From: Malus domestica
Taxonomy: Eukaryota > Streptophyta > Magnoliopsida > Rosales > Rosaceae
Reading direction: 5' to 3'
Length of the DNA stretch: 64,000 nt
NCBI RefSeq assembly: GCF_042453785.1
Contig: NC_091670.1
Span: 33,615,501-33,679,500, forward strand
A program made the position numbers and the translations under genes. Positions 14,401 through 24,080 of the stretch are shown here, one piece after another. The notes under the pieces are model-generated. The model ran no database searches. It saw nothing but the letters and a program-made list of their open reading frames with translations, and was not told the origin of the DNA. Position 1 is the stretch's first letter. Each line of letters begins with the position of its first letter.

Positions 14401-15624
14401 ACAGAAAAACATCAACATTAGAGAAGGCTCGTCGTGGCTGGGAAGATGAATATGAAGTTTCGTCCAAACAGGTCGATATTGATAAACTTTAAAAATGGCT
14501 GCATTATTTTTGGTGCAAATAGTTTACTGTTATTAAATGACTTTGTTGCTATTATGTATATTGTGATGCTGAAAATCTGTATTTCCTATGTATTCAAATC
14601 GACTATTATTCAATCAAAATGGAAAAAACGGCACTCATTTATCAAATCATCGTGTATAATATGTTTACCTTGATGGCCATTTTGACCTTTGATTAACCAT
14701 GCACCGCATGTCTGGCTCATTCTTTCTTGGAAGACTTGGATATTGTTTCCGTGTCAAACAGCAACTCATATCTGCTAGTATATTTAGCAGCAGTTCATAG
14801 TGCAAACCGACTAGTTGAAAATTCCTTAGGTGTTTATACATCTCATTTGCTGATTGTAATAATCTTGTGACTTCACCATTACTTGCAGTGCATGCATGGA
14901 CGCAATTGTAAGCTTGGCAACTTCTGTACTGTTGGCAGAAGACTGCAGGAAGTAAATGTATTAGGTGGCCTAATTCTTCCTGTCTGGGGCACTATTGAGA
15001 AGGCTCTTTCTAAGCAGGTAACTTGTTTTCATCTGCTAGTTAATGTGACCTGGTGATCTCAGCGACATAAATTTAACAAATCACGGACTGCCTTTTCTTC
15101 ATTGTGGACAACTATGAAATGCTCTCTTACCAAGTGTCAGTGTTTGTTCCTGAATAATTTATATTCAGTAAAAGTGCAAATATGCATTTCTAACTACTGA
15201 TAACTCGTGTGACAATATCTCCAGCAACGGCAAAGCCACAAGCGGCTACGTGTTGTGCGTATAGAAACCACTACTGATAACAGCAGAATCGTCGGTCTCT
15301 CTGTACCAAATGCAGCAGTGGAATCCGTACTTCAAGGTCTCTCCATTTCTCTTGTTAATTTTCTATTTTCCTCTGCTTAGCGCCCTTGACCGGTAAAAAA
15401 TTTCAAAGCCACTCCAATTCAAACTCTTTTAACGATGAGCATTTACTTAAGATAACTTCTTGAGGTGCCTGGCTAACTTAGCCTAGTTCTTATGCAAGCG
15501 AAACTCGTAAATGGCTAAAGATATGAAGTTCATGAACTCGTTCGATCTCTTTAGAAGTTTACTTGACTGAGGATGCTCTGATAATGTTTCAGATTTTGCA
15601 TGGGTTCAAGAAATTGACGACTGA
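2435..15624 (+). CDS. FGT1: Strawberry notch / FORGETTER1 helicase-like protein
   Basis: Orthologue of plant FORGETTER1, a nuclear strawberry-notch protein known in Arabidopsis to work with SWI/SNF and ISWI remodellers in heat-stress memory. I traced 32 GT-AG exons, all in frame, giving 1249 residues, close to family length: 2435-2857, 4003-4068, 4249-4422, 4503-4633, 5269-5345, 6328-6509, 6637-6714, 7141-7273, 7380-7440, 8003-8084, 8208-8336, 8459-8602, 8681-8780, 8858-8989, 9339-9409, 9477-9649, 9775-9868, 11273-11370, 11446-11581, 11708-11814, 12352-12447, 12576-12663, 12764-12875, 13083-13194, 13282-13405, 13477-13554, 13644-13762, 14227-14280, 14369-14471, 14889-15017, 15225-15336, 15593-15624. 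Two zinc ribbons (C27/C30/C45/C48 and C90/C93/C108/C111) precede a helicase-like core with Walker A GDGAGVGK (238-245), a DECH box (350-353) and [11 protein letters not shown] (847-857). A C4HC3 PHD finger uses C654, C657, C669, C672, H677, C680, C695 and C698. Several introns carry repeats, but the frame is unbroken. Confidence 0.95.
3131..3345. repeat. Possible MITE in FGT1 intron 1
   Basis: The block starting GGAATTGCTTTTAAAAACGC and ending TTTTAAAAGTTCCAAATGAGC has weakly complementary ends and an inner palindrome, GCTTCTTGCAAGAAGC. It looks like a degraded foldback element. No clean target duplication was found, so the limits are approximate. A similar AAAAGTGTTTTT...CTAAACAAAC block lies near 62.1 kb. 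Confidence 0.4.
5375..5391. repeat. TG/CG microsatellite
   Basis: An alternating purine-pyrimidine run (GTGTGTGTGTG then CGCGCGCGC) in FGT1 intron 5, 30 bp after the exon 5 donor. Runs of this kind can adopt left-handed DNA; nothing here shows that it matters. Confidence 0.7.
5472..5913. repeat. 221-bp tandem duplication in FGT1 intron 5
   Basis: Two head-to-tail copies of about 221 bp (5472-5692 and 5693-5913) start GTCATTCATGTAAAATTGC and end CAAAGTTGTGG. I see only two differences (AGTTCTTCC/ACTTCTTCC and ATTGTTGAAA/ATTGTGGAAA), so the duplication is recent. It lies wholly within the intron and leaves the splice sites intact. Confidence 0.9.
6931..7096. repeat. 83-bp tandem duplication in FGT1 intron 7
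   Basis: Two adjacent copies start CCTGACTGCAATA at 6931 and 7014. They differ by one base in the first 20 (GCTATGG/ACTATGG) and are otherwise nearly identical through TTAAGTTAGTG. The array ends about 45 bp before exon 8, so the second copy lies close to the branch-point region. Confidence 0.85.
13846..14075. mobile_element. Foldback MITE rich in GGATCC, FGT1 intron 27
   Basis: Two arms of about 80 bp form an almost perfect inverted repeat. The left arm runs AATGAAGATCCTCTCCGGATCC... and the right arm ends ...GGATCCGGAGAGGATCCTCG. Each arm contains several GATCC palindromes and the block TTTGTGAGGATCCT, followed by a less conserved CATCGTAC region. An AT-rich spacer of about 70 bp separates the arms. 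No coding capacity is present. I could not settle a target duplication, so the superfamily is unassigned. Confidence 0.8.
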
Positions 15625-16319
15625 GATGACGCAGTAGTCTGGTTGTAAATTTTGCCGAGTTGCTATGCTCCTCTACGCCGCGATAATCTTGGAAGCACAT
15701 GAATAGTTCCAGAACGAAGGCAGAAGCCAAATACCCAAGAAATAGAAAAAGCGAAGATGATTTTTCTGCACATCGTAATGACCCCGTGCAGTCATTGATT
15801 CTGATTTTATTTGTTTCTCGACCTCCGTTGCCGGTCAGTTTTTTTTTTGCCCTATTTATTTTGTATATCACCGACGACGTTTTACGGCATTGGAGGTTAG
15901 ATTTAGTAGGCTCTCTTGGTCATTAGTTTTGCCGCAATCAATTTGTATCACTATCATACAGTTAATTCAAATGGTAGAGGAAATAGAAAATTCCCCTTTT
16001 TGTTCAACGTCATACATTTTGTGAATGAAATTTGTACCCAAAAAAAAAAATCCTTCATGTTCAAAGACATTAAGATACTTATTAGATGAAAAAGAACAAA
16101 ACAAAATCATTAAAATTCAAATGGACAAAATCGAAAATCCGATAAAAGCAGCAAAAATATCAAAGAGCCGTGACGTCTCAGTCTAACAATGCAACACATT
16201 ATTCAACCGAGGTCATATGTCGGTGAATCAATTTTATGAAAGCCTTTTCCGAAAGAACAGTTCAAAGTGCCTCGCTGAAATTATTTATCAGTATGTATAA
16301 ATATTTATAAACTCTAAGA
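15625..16319. other. Convergent 3' regions of FGT1 and metacaspase
   Basis: The two genes converge on this 695-bp spacer, which should hold both 3' UTRs and polyadenylation sites. No further gene is visible. An A-run at 16040-16050 and AT-rich sequence are consistent with transcript ends. Confidence 0.6.
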
Positions 16320-18378
16320 TCAGCACACGAAGGGAGCAGCGACGTGATGGTCATGGCAATAGAGGCCGGGTCGCTGAGTGAAACCCTGTCTCTTCAGAGC
16401 CTGCCTCGCCTTGAGAACAAGCTCTTGGTTCGAAACGGAACCGTCTTGCTCTGAGAGTATCTTCTGAATCGCATTACTAAGAGCGCCATAGCTTTCAGCT
16501 GCATTTCCGGGAGGAGTGGCATCCGCGGACGTTTGGTCTGTCTGGCAACCGCTGATGAGAATCCCGCCATCAGGAATGGCGCGATGATTTGCTCCGGCAT
16601 AAACCTCTTGCTTGCTGCCTACTTCTGTCTCTAAAGCAGGCTTTGCGTACTCATCGTTTTCTTGAAGCTTCAGTTCAAGAAACCCTTGAGCCAAGCTTCC
16701 AATCTTCCCCAATAACCCGCTGCCTCCGCCCTCCTGGTTTTGGAGTTTGCTCATGATCACCTTCATGAACTTCTTCACCTTGGGGCTGGCATCCTCTCCG
16801 AAAACGTCGAAAAGTGTTGGCCTCAGCTTCCCAACGTCAATGTCATCCTTGCCTGTTTTCTGCTTGAGTATCTCTATGAGTGTTGAGAGTGGTAGAGACC
16901 GGCCTTTGACACGGACCCTGACCCCGTCTTCAGTTTCGATCTCTCTGTCTTCCGTCTTCTCTTCTTCTTCCTTATGTCGACCGTGGCGCAATGCAGATGG
17001 GATGTGAATCCCACGAGATTCCAGTGCATCTTCAGCCCTGTCCTTCAGAAAATTCTTGAATCCACCACCACCGGAGCTGGACTCGCGCCCTTGCCCCTTG
17101 GTGCTCTCTCCTATCTGCTCCTTCGCTTCATCAATGAGGCCCCCGCTGTGGCACGAATCTGAGACAATTGTCAGTCGGCAACCTGCTGGCAGCTGATCTA
17201 CAAACTCCCTGAAGTCATCATCTGTTACAAGTACCATCCAAAACAATTGTTATACCCGCCCCTTACCAAGCAAAGCAATCAGATTCATGTTCATATACGA
17301 CCAAATTCAGATTATAACCCTTTTTTTGGTAACAAAAAGTTTAGGGGGAGATTGGCTACTCTCGCCACTAGTACCAAGGCATACCCACAATCTCAAGTCA
17401 AAGAGATTTACGCGTGACACTTAACTGGTAGTTGTCACGAGTATAGATTTACGTAGGAATTTATAGATTGTGCACCAACGAGAACTGCTTGCAGCGTGAA
17501 TTGAACTTAGATTGGGGGTTAACCTCAAGCATGCCCATACCAACTGAACCAACCTTCGTTAGCATTATGCTTATATTTTATATAAGCATTCTGAGTTTGT
17601 ATTAGTAGGAACAGTAGATAGAAATGACTTAATCTTATACTTTAACACAATGTAAAAGCAGAAAAGCAGACTTTACCCAAAAAAAGAGAGAGCAGAAAAG
17701 CAGATCAAGAACCCAAACACATTATATCAAGAATTACAACCAAACGTATTTAACTCATTTAAAAATTTTGGATCATCAAGCAGATCTTAATTTTTCTGAA
17801 ATATGAAATTTGATAGACATGTCATCAATGTTTGATTGATATGTTCGTTAACATTTGACCGATTTGTTCATCCACGTTTGATCGATATGTCGTCCATCTT
17901 GATTTTGATAAGTTCGGCCATTGGAATTATAAAAAAAACAGATACAAATCAAAACAATAATCGGTTCAAGTGAAACTCAAAAATCAAAACTGAGACGGAA
18001 AAGAATTTAGAAAAGAAATGAGCGAGTCAAACCAGTGATGAGGTTCATGTCAGTGGGGACGATGCACTCGTCATATCCCGTATCATCATCATCCCCCGTC
18101 TCGGCGGGAAGGCGGGTCCCGTGGCCACTGTAGTGAACAAACAGGACGTCGCGGGGATTGGCGGATCGGATGAGGTTGGTGATGGCCCGGCGGATGTTTT
18201 TTCCGGTGGGCTGAGTGTAGGAGTCGTCGGTGTCGATCAGAATTTGGATGTCGTCCTCGGAGAAGCCGTAGCGGTCGACGAGGCATCTGTGCATTCGCCT
18301 GACGTCGTTTATGCAGCCTTTGAGCTCCGCCTTCGTTCCTTGGTAGTTGCATCCTATCAGCACTGCCTTCTTCACCAT
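16320..18378 (-). CDS. Type II metacaspase (metacaspase-4/5 type)
   Basis: A calcium-dependent cysteine protease that cleaves after Arg/Lys. The Arabidopsis relative AtMC4 is cytosolic and acts in damage-triggered peptide release and cell death. Exon 1 is 18033-18378 and exon 2 is 16320-17221; the join splits a codon (LIT/DDDF) and gives 415 residues, normal for the type. The p20 region shows the His block HYSGHG with H86 and the Cys block SDSCHSGG with C139, the same numbers I recall for AtMC4. A long charged linker (roughly 150-310, with a Glu/Lys-rich patch) separates p20 from the C-terminal p10 region, which contains [16 protein letters not shown]. No prodomain zinc finger is present, which separates it from type I. 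The 811-bp intron holds a SINE. The nearest named relative is inferred. Confidence 0.95.
17331..17554 (-). mobile_element. tRNA-derived SINE in the metacaspase intron
   Basis: Read on the minus strand, the element begins with a tRNA-like head: TTCAGTTGGTATGGGCATGC resembles a Pol III A box and AGTTCAATTCA resembles a B box. It has a roughly 150-bp body and ends in an A run (the T run at 17331-17337 on the plus strand). No clear target duplication remains, so it is old. It has the same transcriptional direction as its host gene. Confidence 0.65.
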
Positions 18379-18512
18379 TTCTGAAGATTTCCGATCACTC
18401 TCACTCTGTTTTTTGTTTTGTTTTTGTGAAAGAAAGAGAATTGCGTTGTGATGCTCTGTTTTTTATTGCCTTAAAAATTAGAGTTTTATTATTTATTTAT
18501 TGCGGAATTACA

Positions 18513-18528
18513 ATAATATTTTATATAC
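18513..18528 (-). promoter_or_regulatory. Possible metacaspase TATA box
   Basis: On the minus strand GTATATAAAATATT lies about 140 bp upstream of the metacaspase start codon, a plausible distance for a plant core promoter with a short 5' UTR. The call rests on the motif alone. Confidence 0.35.
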
Positions 18529-18774
18529 AAATCTTTTTGTCTAATTAATATACAAGTTGAATTAGTTTTTAAAATTGGTTTTGGTTTGGGTTGGTGCCGG
18601 CAAAGAAGAACAAGATAAGGACTTGGATGCACGTCCTGGCTTTTAATTGCATACCAGTTGCTGCATGATATATTTTTACCATATTGGCACAAGTTAAATT
18701 TAGAGTTCTCTTGAAAATATTTGTAGCATTTTCTCAACTTCCCCACAAAACATTATCAAATTTATGGTATCATT

Positions 18775-19045
18775 TGTTGAGAGATATCAATTTTACATTG
18801 AAAAAAGTGACGTTGTATGTGTTTATAAGTAATAGGGTTGTTCTCCATATTACTAATTGGTTTTATGGTAGAACCTCAACTTTCTTCATACTATCAGAGC
18901 AGATTATCTTATGTGTAAAGTCCAATGGCCACACTTGCTCCACTTCACCCGATTTGTATTGTCCCCTTGCTAGGCTCAACTTGAGAATATCAATCTCACA
19001 TTGAAAAAAGAAGGGACTTTGTATGTGCGTATAAGTAATTCGACT
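18775..19045 (+). mobile_element. TRIM-like miniature LTR retrotransposon remnant
   Basis: A first repeat of about 114 bp starts TGTTGAGAGATATCAATTT and ends CTTTCTTCA at 18888. It is followed immediately by TACTATCAGAGC, a 10-of-12 match to the initiator-Met tRNA primer-binding site TGGTATCAGAGC. After an internal region of only about 80 bp, a second partial copy (18981-19045) repeats TGAGAATATCAAT...ACATTGAAAAAAG...TATAAGTAA, then breaks off. Two short LTRs, a primer site and no coding room are the features of a terminal-repeat retrotransposon in miniature. Confidence 0.7.
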
Positions 19046-19435
19046 ACTTCCTCGTACAACAACATAACCATGCTATGTTATGTTATTTTCTTACTTCAAG
19101 TATCTTTTTGCTAAGTGGTTTAAAACATTATCATACACTTGATGTCGTGTGTTCGTGCACTCGCTCCATCATCAATATCTGAGGGGAAAACCATAAATTT
19201 TTCATAAATTGGGTAATATTTTGTTATGCGGACGATAAAAGTTAAGCCAAATGCTATTTGGACTCCATATCAATAATCTTGAAAAATGATAAGATGTAAT
19301 GTCGCACAGGGAGAATTTATGTTACAAAAACAAAGGATGTCCCGCCCATCATGACTGGGTAACAAACAAACAAACAAACGCACAACACAAAGACCAGAAA
19401 AAATAGGGGAAAAAAACATAATCATGTCCTCGACA

Positions 19436-20716
19436 TCATTTTTTAGCATTGACAAAATTGCAGTTCACTCGGATTTCACCTTCATTAGGTCTTGTGAGAA
19501 CTTGCACATTTCCAAGCTTCACCATTGACACCGAAAACTGGCTTTCGAAAAGTGACGGCTGAGACGCCAATGCAGTAACAAAAGGACCGGTTCTCTTGTC
19601 CGACTTGAGCAGCTGATCAGTTGACAACAATCCCAACTTCTTGTTGAGATTCGAGTAGTACATTGGATCGAATGTCTTTGGAGTTATGGCGTCGAGATAA
19701 ACCAAGTCCAAGTCATTTTTGCATTTCTTCTTCAAGAAGTTATTCAAGTACATAGAGTTAAGTGAAGGGTCAGGCTTTCTGGTTCCATTGAAATTTGAGA
19801 GCCTGTGCTTGAAGGCGTGGCAAGAACTTCTGCCCATGGTGTGTGCCCCTGAGAGTGTGACCAAATCAAGCATGTTCAAGCCGCGCGCTTGGAAAAAATT
19901 GATCAATTGAGTGATGTTCTCCTGTCCCTGAGGAACCATGTCAGCTTCCTTGAGGATTGAAATTTTACCATCTTTGCGTCCGAAGGGGACTTCCCAAAAT
20001 GGACCACCAGCTATGATTGTGGCATCTCTGGTTGCGGCAGTGAGAATGTCAGCACATGAGACGGTTTTAGGACACTGCCTCTCAAGCTCCGCTTTGATGT
20101 CGTCAATTACTTCAAAACCTCTGAGTGTCCTGCTGGCAAAAGCCCTCCTCTCGTTCGCTTGATGGTTAAGGAGAATTGATGCATCGCATCCCTGCAGTGC
20201 AATGTTCATTACGATCATATAATACATGTCATTTACTATATTCTCTAAGCCTTTCTTGTATACATTAACTGTTAGAATTTCATCTAGATCTTGTACTTTT
20301 GTATATGGTAAGTGACATTTTACATTGTATGAAAATTTAACGGTTATAATAGGACCGGTTAAGGGTTCAATTCATTCTAATGCAAGTAACAAAAAAGAAA
20401 AGTAAGGTCAATGCAAACGAATGCTTACTCTCACAACACAGTCATGGAAGTGTAAGCGAATGATGCTAGCAGCCAAAGTGAAATCTTTCTGAATCCAATC
20501 TCCGACTTTTTGTTGAATGATTCCCTCAGCTTGCGGACATGTTTTAACATAGTGATTGAATGACAGAAGATCCTCAGCGCGAACAGCTTTGGCCTGAGGT
20601 TTTTTTACATTGAGAGATGCTGCCGTTACAGGTAACTTAGTCGATGATACAACATCGATCATGAACAGCTCCAACAGAACAAGAACAACAGACAGTGTAG
20701 AACTGCACAACTTCAT
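19436..20716 (-). CDS. Class III secretory peroxidase (peroxidase 7-like)
   Basis: A haem peroxidase of the plant secretory pathway, using H2O2 to oxidise phenolics in the wall or vacuole. Exon 1 is 20429-20716 and exon 2 is 19436-20191, in phase, giving 347 residues. A hydrophobic signal peptide covers about residues 1-25. A longer than usual spacer (about 26-50) precedes the catalytic domain. Distal Arg87 and His91 lie in RLHFHDC, and proximal His213 lies in LVTLSGAHTMG. Conserved cysteines are present (TCPQA, GCDAS, SCADIL, SSCHAF, KKKC, NCNF). The protein ends shortly after the last cysteine with no long vacuolar extension. The RLHFHDCVVRGCDASILLNH run and the domain spacing recall Arabidopsis Prx7. 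Only one intron is present, whereas many family members have three. Confidence 0.93.
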
Positions 20717-20784
20717 GTTTATGAAAACTTGTTTTTGGTATTTGGTATTATTGTGCGTGCTTAACTTTAACCTAAATCAGCCTT

Positions 20785-20797
20785 GACTTTATATACA
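20785..20797 (-). promoter_or_regulatory. Peroxidase TATA box
   Basis: The minus strand reads TGTATATAAAGTC about 70-80 bp upstream of the peroxidase ATG. The motif and spacing fit a plant TATA box with a short leader of about 40 bases. Confidence 0.55.
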
Positions 20798-21213
20798 TCT
20801 CTAAAAACTGAGTTGACATGTTCGTGGGGTTTTGTAAATACGTGAGAAGCACTATTGCGTCTTAACGCACACAAAATAGTAACATGCAAACATGTAGCTT
20901 TTGGAAGTCTCATTTTTTAAAATTTTTTGTACAGATTGATACTGTTTATAATTCGGGTCATCAGCTGAGAGAGACCAACCCACCCCACTAGGGGAAGGTC
21001 CTAGCGGAGAAAATCCCACCCCAGGGATACCGAGAGCTGCATCACAAATTACACCTGGATCCCAAATTAATTAATATATATTAGCTCTTTAAGATTCCTA
21101 AGTCTTTAACATTTGTATTTACTTAATTATTATTTTTGTGGTTAACTTGTATATATTTATTTGAACTTTGACAAACCATCCAATATTTAAAGTTTCTCAA
21201 CCTCTAAAACAAG

Positions 21214-21368
21214 AGATTTTCAATGTGACCGGAACACAGGGTAGTATACCACGTGTCACTATATAAATGGTGGAATATGTGTGTTAAAAAGTTAATAACT
21301 TAAAAATTATAATTTTTCACCATTTATATAAAAACACGCAGTGTTCCGGTCATAATGAAAAATTTCTT
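21214..21368. mobile_element. MITE A with 12-bp target duplication
   Basis: The left end ...TTTCAATGTGACCGGAACAC and the right end (reverse complement ...TTTCATTATGACCGGAACAC) are inverted repeats. The 155-bp element is flanked by CTCTAAAACAAG at 21202-21213 and 21369-21380. The inner sequence ATTTATATAAA / TATAAATGG is also palindromic. A long target duplication of this size suggests a Mutator-like origin. Confidence 0.8.
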
Positions 21369-21380
21369 CTCTAAAACAAG

Positions 21381-21531
21381 GGAACTTTAACGAAAAGCTC
21401 CCGGTACTGTTCACTTTAACGAAAAAACACATTTTTACACTAAAAAGTCAATCTTAGTACTATTCACTTTACCCTTTATTTTGTCTTTATCATTAAAACT
21501 CAAAGTTTTCAAGTCCTTTTCATTAGTTTTC
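21381..21531. mobile_element. MITE B stacked on the same target site
   Basis: The element starts GGGAACTTTAACGAAAAGCTCC and ends CATTAGTTTTC. It carries the internal pair AGTACTATTCACTTTACCC / GGTACTGTTCACTTTAACG. The target word CTCTAAAACAA occurs on both sides (21369-21379 and 21532-21542), directly abutting MITE A. From memory this short element is very common in apple and related Rosaceae genomes. Confidence 0.8.
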
Positions 21532-21662
21532 CTCTAAAACAATTGGAGGGTTGAGTAATCAAGCGTGTTGAAGTAATCAAGCATTTTGATATTAGTCCAA
21601 AACGCATAAATCCCTTTTATCCTGTTAAACATTCTAAGCAGGTTGCATAGGGGGCTTTTAGC

Positions 21663-21786
21663 CCTCCCACTTCTCATACATTCTCATCCCCTCATATTTT
21701 GTGCGGTAACGGTTAAGCCACGTCAATATTTTATATTGATTTTTTTATAGAGATAATAAGACAAAAAATAATAGTAATATAAAATG
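21663..21786. mobile_element. Truncated copy of the GTGCGGT/ACGGTTAAGCCACGT MITE
   Basis: This half-element reads ...TTTTGTGCGGTAACGGTTAAGCCACGTCAATATTTTATATTGA followed by TTTTTTATAGAGATAATAAGAC, matching the left half and centre of the complete element at 21977-22196. It then stops within the right arm (ATATAAAATG), so the right end has been lost. Confidence 0.7.
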
Positions 21787-21976
21787 CCAAGAAGTGTCCC
21801 ATAATTGAAACCCTAATCCTAAAAAATCCCCTTTATCTCGAAGGCAGCCTATTTTTTTTTTCTTTTAATTTGGGAATTAACTACTCAAACATCTCTGGAG
21901 GGGTTTGAACATTGCTCGAAGCGTGTCGAGAGTGCTCATAGTCGGGGTTTAGGCATTGCTCGAGGCATGTCGAGAG

Positions 21977-22196
21977 GGAGGCAGATTGTCTGCCCTCTTG
22001 TTATGGTGCCCTTCCCATCCTCTCCTATTTGTGCGGTCACGGTTAAGCCACGTCAACATTTTATATTTATATTGCTTTTTGTCTTATTATCTCTATAAAA
22101 AAATCAATATAAAATGTTGACGTGACTTAACCATGACCGTACAAATAGGAATGGATGGGAAGGGCACCATAACAGGAGGGCAGACAATCTACCTCC
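21977..22196. mobile_element. Complete Mutator-like MITE (family M, copy 1)
   Basis: Arms of about 90 bp are inverted repeats: GGAGGCAGATTGTCTGCCCTC at the left against GGAGGTAGATTGTCTGCCCTC as the reverse complement of the right, continuing through ATGGTGCCCTTCCCATCC and GGTTAAGCCACGTCAACATT. It is flanked by a 9-bp duplication, TGTCGAGAG / TGCCGAGAG (one mismatch). The centre is AT-rich (TTATTATCTCTATAAAAAAAT). It has no coding content. Confidence 0.85.
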
Positions 22197-22655
22197 TGCC
22201 GAGAGTGCTCATAAACTACTTAAGACTATGTTTCAAAATCTTGAACAGTGGCCAAAAATCTTTAATGTGTTAACAAAAATGTTAGTTTCCTATATTTTCC
22301 AAGCTTCAGCATCAGGACCTAAATAAGTTCCTCTCTGCATGCTTACTTCTTTGAGTGAAACATAGAGAGCCCATTCACAAATTTTCACTACATGTAACTA
22401 AGAATTGCCAAAATATCCAGCTAGCTAGCTAGTGCCAAGAGAATATACATTGCCAAATTTATATATATGTTGAAATGCTGATACATTATACTAAGAGTTA
22501 CCATATATTATATATTTTTGGCTTAGACAATTAGATTTTTTTTTTTATCCAAATTGGATTAAATGTCCTAGTAGTGATGACCCCGTACAAAAAATTAGAT
22601 TTAAATTTTCGTGGTGGAGTCCGTATTGAAAGTCAAGAGTGGGTATTCTATATGC

Positions 22656-22740
22656 AGCATCAGTCATATGCAGTATCAGTATGCGCAGTGTAGCATCAGT
22701 CATATGCAGTATCAGTATGCGCAGTGCAACATCAGTCATC
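22656..22740. repeat. 36-bp tandem repeat, 2.3 copies
   Basis: AGCATCAGTCATATGCAG plus CTATCAG-like sequence repeats with a 36-bp period at 22656, 22692 and (partly, AACATCAGTCATC) 22728. The block sits between two copies of AAGTCAAGAGTGGGTAT near 22630 and 22757. Confidence 0.75.
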
Positions 22741-22756
22741 CCATATCGTCTAATAA

Positions 22757-23036
22757 AAGTCAAGAGTGGGTATCCGGAGCTATTGGTTAGGTTGATGATT
22801 AGGGTGTAGTTGTCACCTTACTTCTAGTTAGATCTTGTATCTTCTTTCCCATACTTTTAGGGTGGTTAGAAGCTTTTTGCCTTACCTTCTTTTTGCTCCC
22901 TGTTTTATGGAGTTGCTGTGTAGGAGTGATTCAAGGGTGATCAGTGTGTTAATCACACCTTGCCCTATATATCTTGTATTCTTGTGTTGTTGTTTCTCTA
23001 TGAAGATATATACAAACAAACACTGAAAACTCAACA
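22757..23036 (+). mobile_element. Possible solo LTR fragment
   Basis: This non-coding block contains CCCTATATATCTTGTA, a TATA-like motif, followed by an R/U5-like leader (TTCTCTATGAAGATATATAC) and ends ACTCAACA. That is the usual layout of the 3' part of a plant LTR. No matching TG start, primer-binding site or target duplication was identified, so the call is tentative. Confidence 0.3.
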
Positions 23037-23330
23037 GTCCGTTCTGTTTCAAACCAAAATTAATATTTTTGCTAATAATCCGCTAACCCATTCAACCTTC
23101 ATAACCAAAAGAGATGTGAGAATGTGAACGGAGAGTTTAAATCCTCCAACTGTAGCATCGGAACTTTCAAACTATGTTTGCTTGTTTAATGTTGAACAAT
23201 TTGTTTTCTTGATGGAAATCACCTGATTTATAGAATTGGAACTTTGAATCTTTGATGCTTGCTGATCCATTTGAATTGCGTAGTGGGTTGTGTTTGAAGA
23301 ACTCTTCAATTTTTAAAAAATTTGTGTTGC

Positions 23331-23456
23331 AGGTACAAAGTTGTTAGAGCTTCATCCGGGAGGAATCACACTGTATTCGCTACTTAGGATGGACATTCTT
23401 TCGCCTTTGGCTGGAATAAGTATGGACGGATGGGTTCAGGTTCAGTAAAAAATGGT
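23331..23456 (+). pseudogene. Broken exon of an RCC1-domain protein
   Basis: After a TTGTGTTGCAG acceptor-like sequence, one frame encodes YKVVRASSGRNHTVFAT, a TAG stop, then DGHSFAFGWNKYGRMGSGS, and ends at a GTAGGT donor-like sequence. The residues match one RCC1 propeller repeat (GRNHT...GWNKYGQLG type). The in-frame stop and the absence of neighbouring RCC1 exons mark it as a relic exon, either from a deleted gene or carried in by a repeat. Confidence 0.7.
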
Positions 23457-24080
23457 AGGTTCTACTTTGTCAAGTTAGTTTGATGAAATTTTAGGAGCTT
23501 GCTATGAGAATCTGATAGCAAGTTATTGTCTGGATTACCTAATTGAATCATGCTTAACTGTATAAACTGATCAATATTCTTAAGTTTTCGTGGTGTTCTA
23601 CTATCTAGGGCCCATTTCAAATTTTTATATTTCGTAGTGGGTCGTGTTACATACTGCTAACAGCTATCTGGAAAAGAAAAAAAAGGGGTTGAGATTGGGG
23701 TGGGGTGAGAATGTTAATTAACGGAGAATTGGACCTAAATGTTAATTTTGAGCTTATTATAACGGACTTGATTAAATCTTAATTTTTATCATTTGATTAT
23801 CCTATCATCACGAGAACTATTAATCCAATTTAATCTTTTTTTTGTCGGATTGCTTAATTGAGGTTGACATCAGACTCACTCCAATGGAATTAAAATCACA
23901 ATGTTGCAAAGGTCACACCATTAATATTAAATCTGCACTCAAACCTGAAATCAACAGGCTTTTACAAAGTATTATCAATTAACATAACGAGCAACACAAA
24001 TTCACACCATACAAATTAATCATTTAAACACAAATTACAACCACCAAAGAAATAAGCAAAATCAGTTCAATTATGTTTGA

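Noticed and set aside
15551-15926. Overlapping frames of 106 and 75 codons after the FGT1 stop
   Set aside because: No start context, family match or codon bias was seen. They overlap the last FGT1 exon and its 3' UTR.
16747-17162. Plus-strand frames of 86 and 62 codons opposite the metacaspase
   Set aside because: They are antisense shadows of metacaspase exon 2, caused by its GC-richer coding sequence.
22656-22740. Possible CRISPR-like array
   Set aside because: Only 2.3 head-to-tail units with no unique spacers, in plant nuclear DNA. It is an ordinary tandem repeat.
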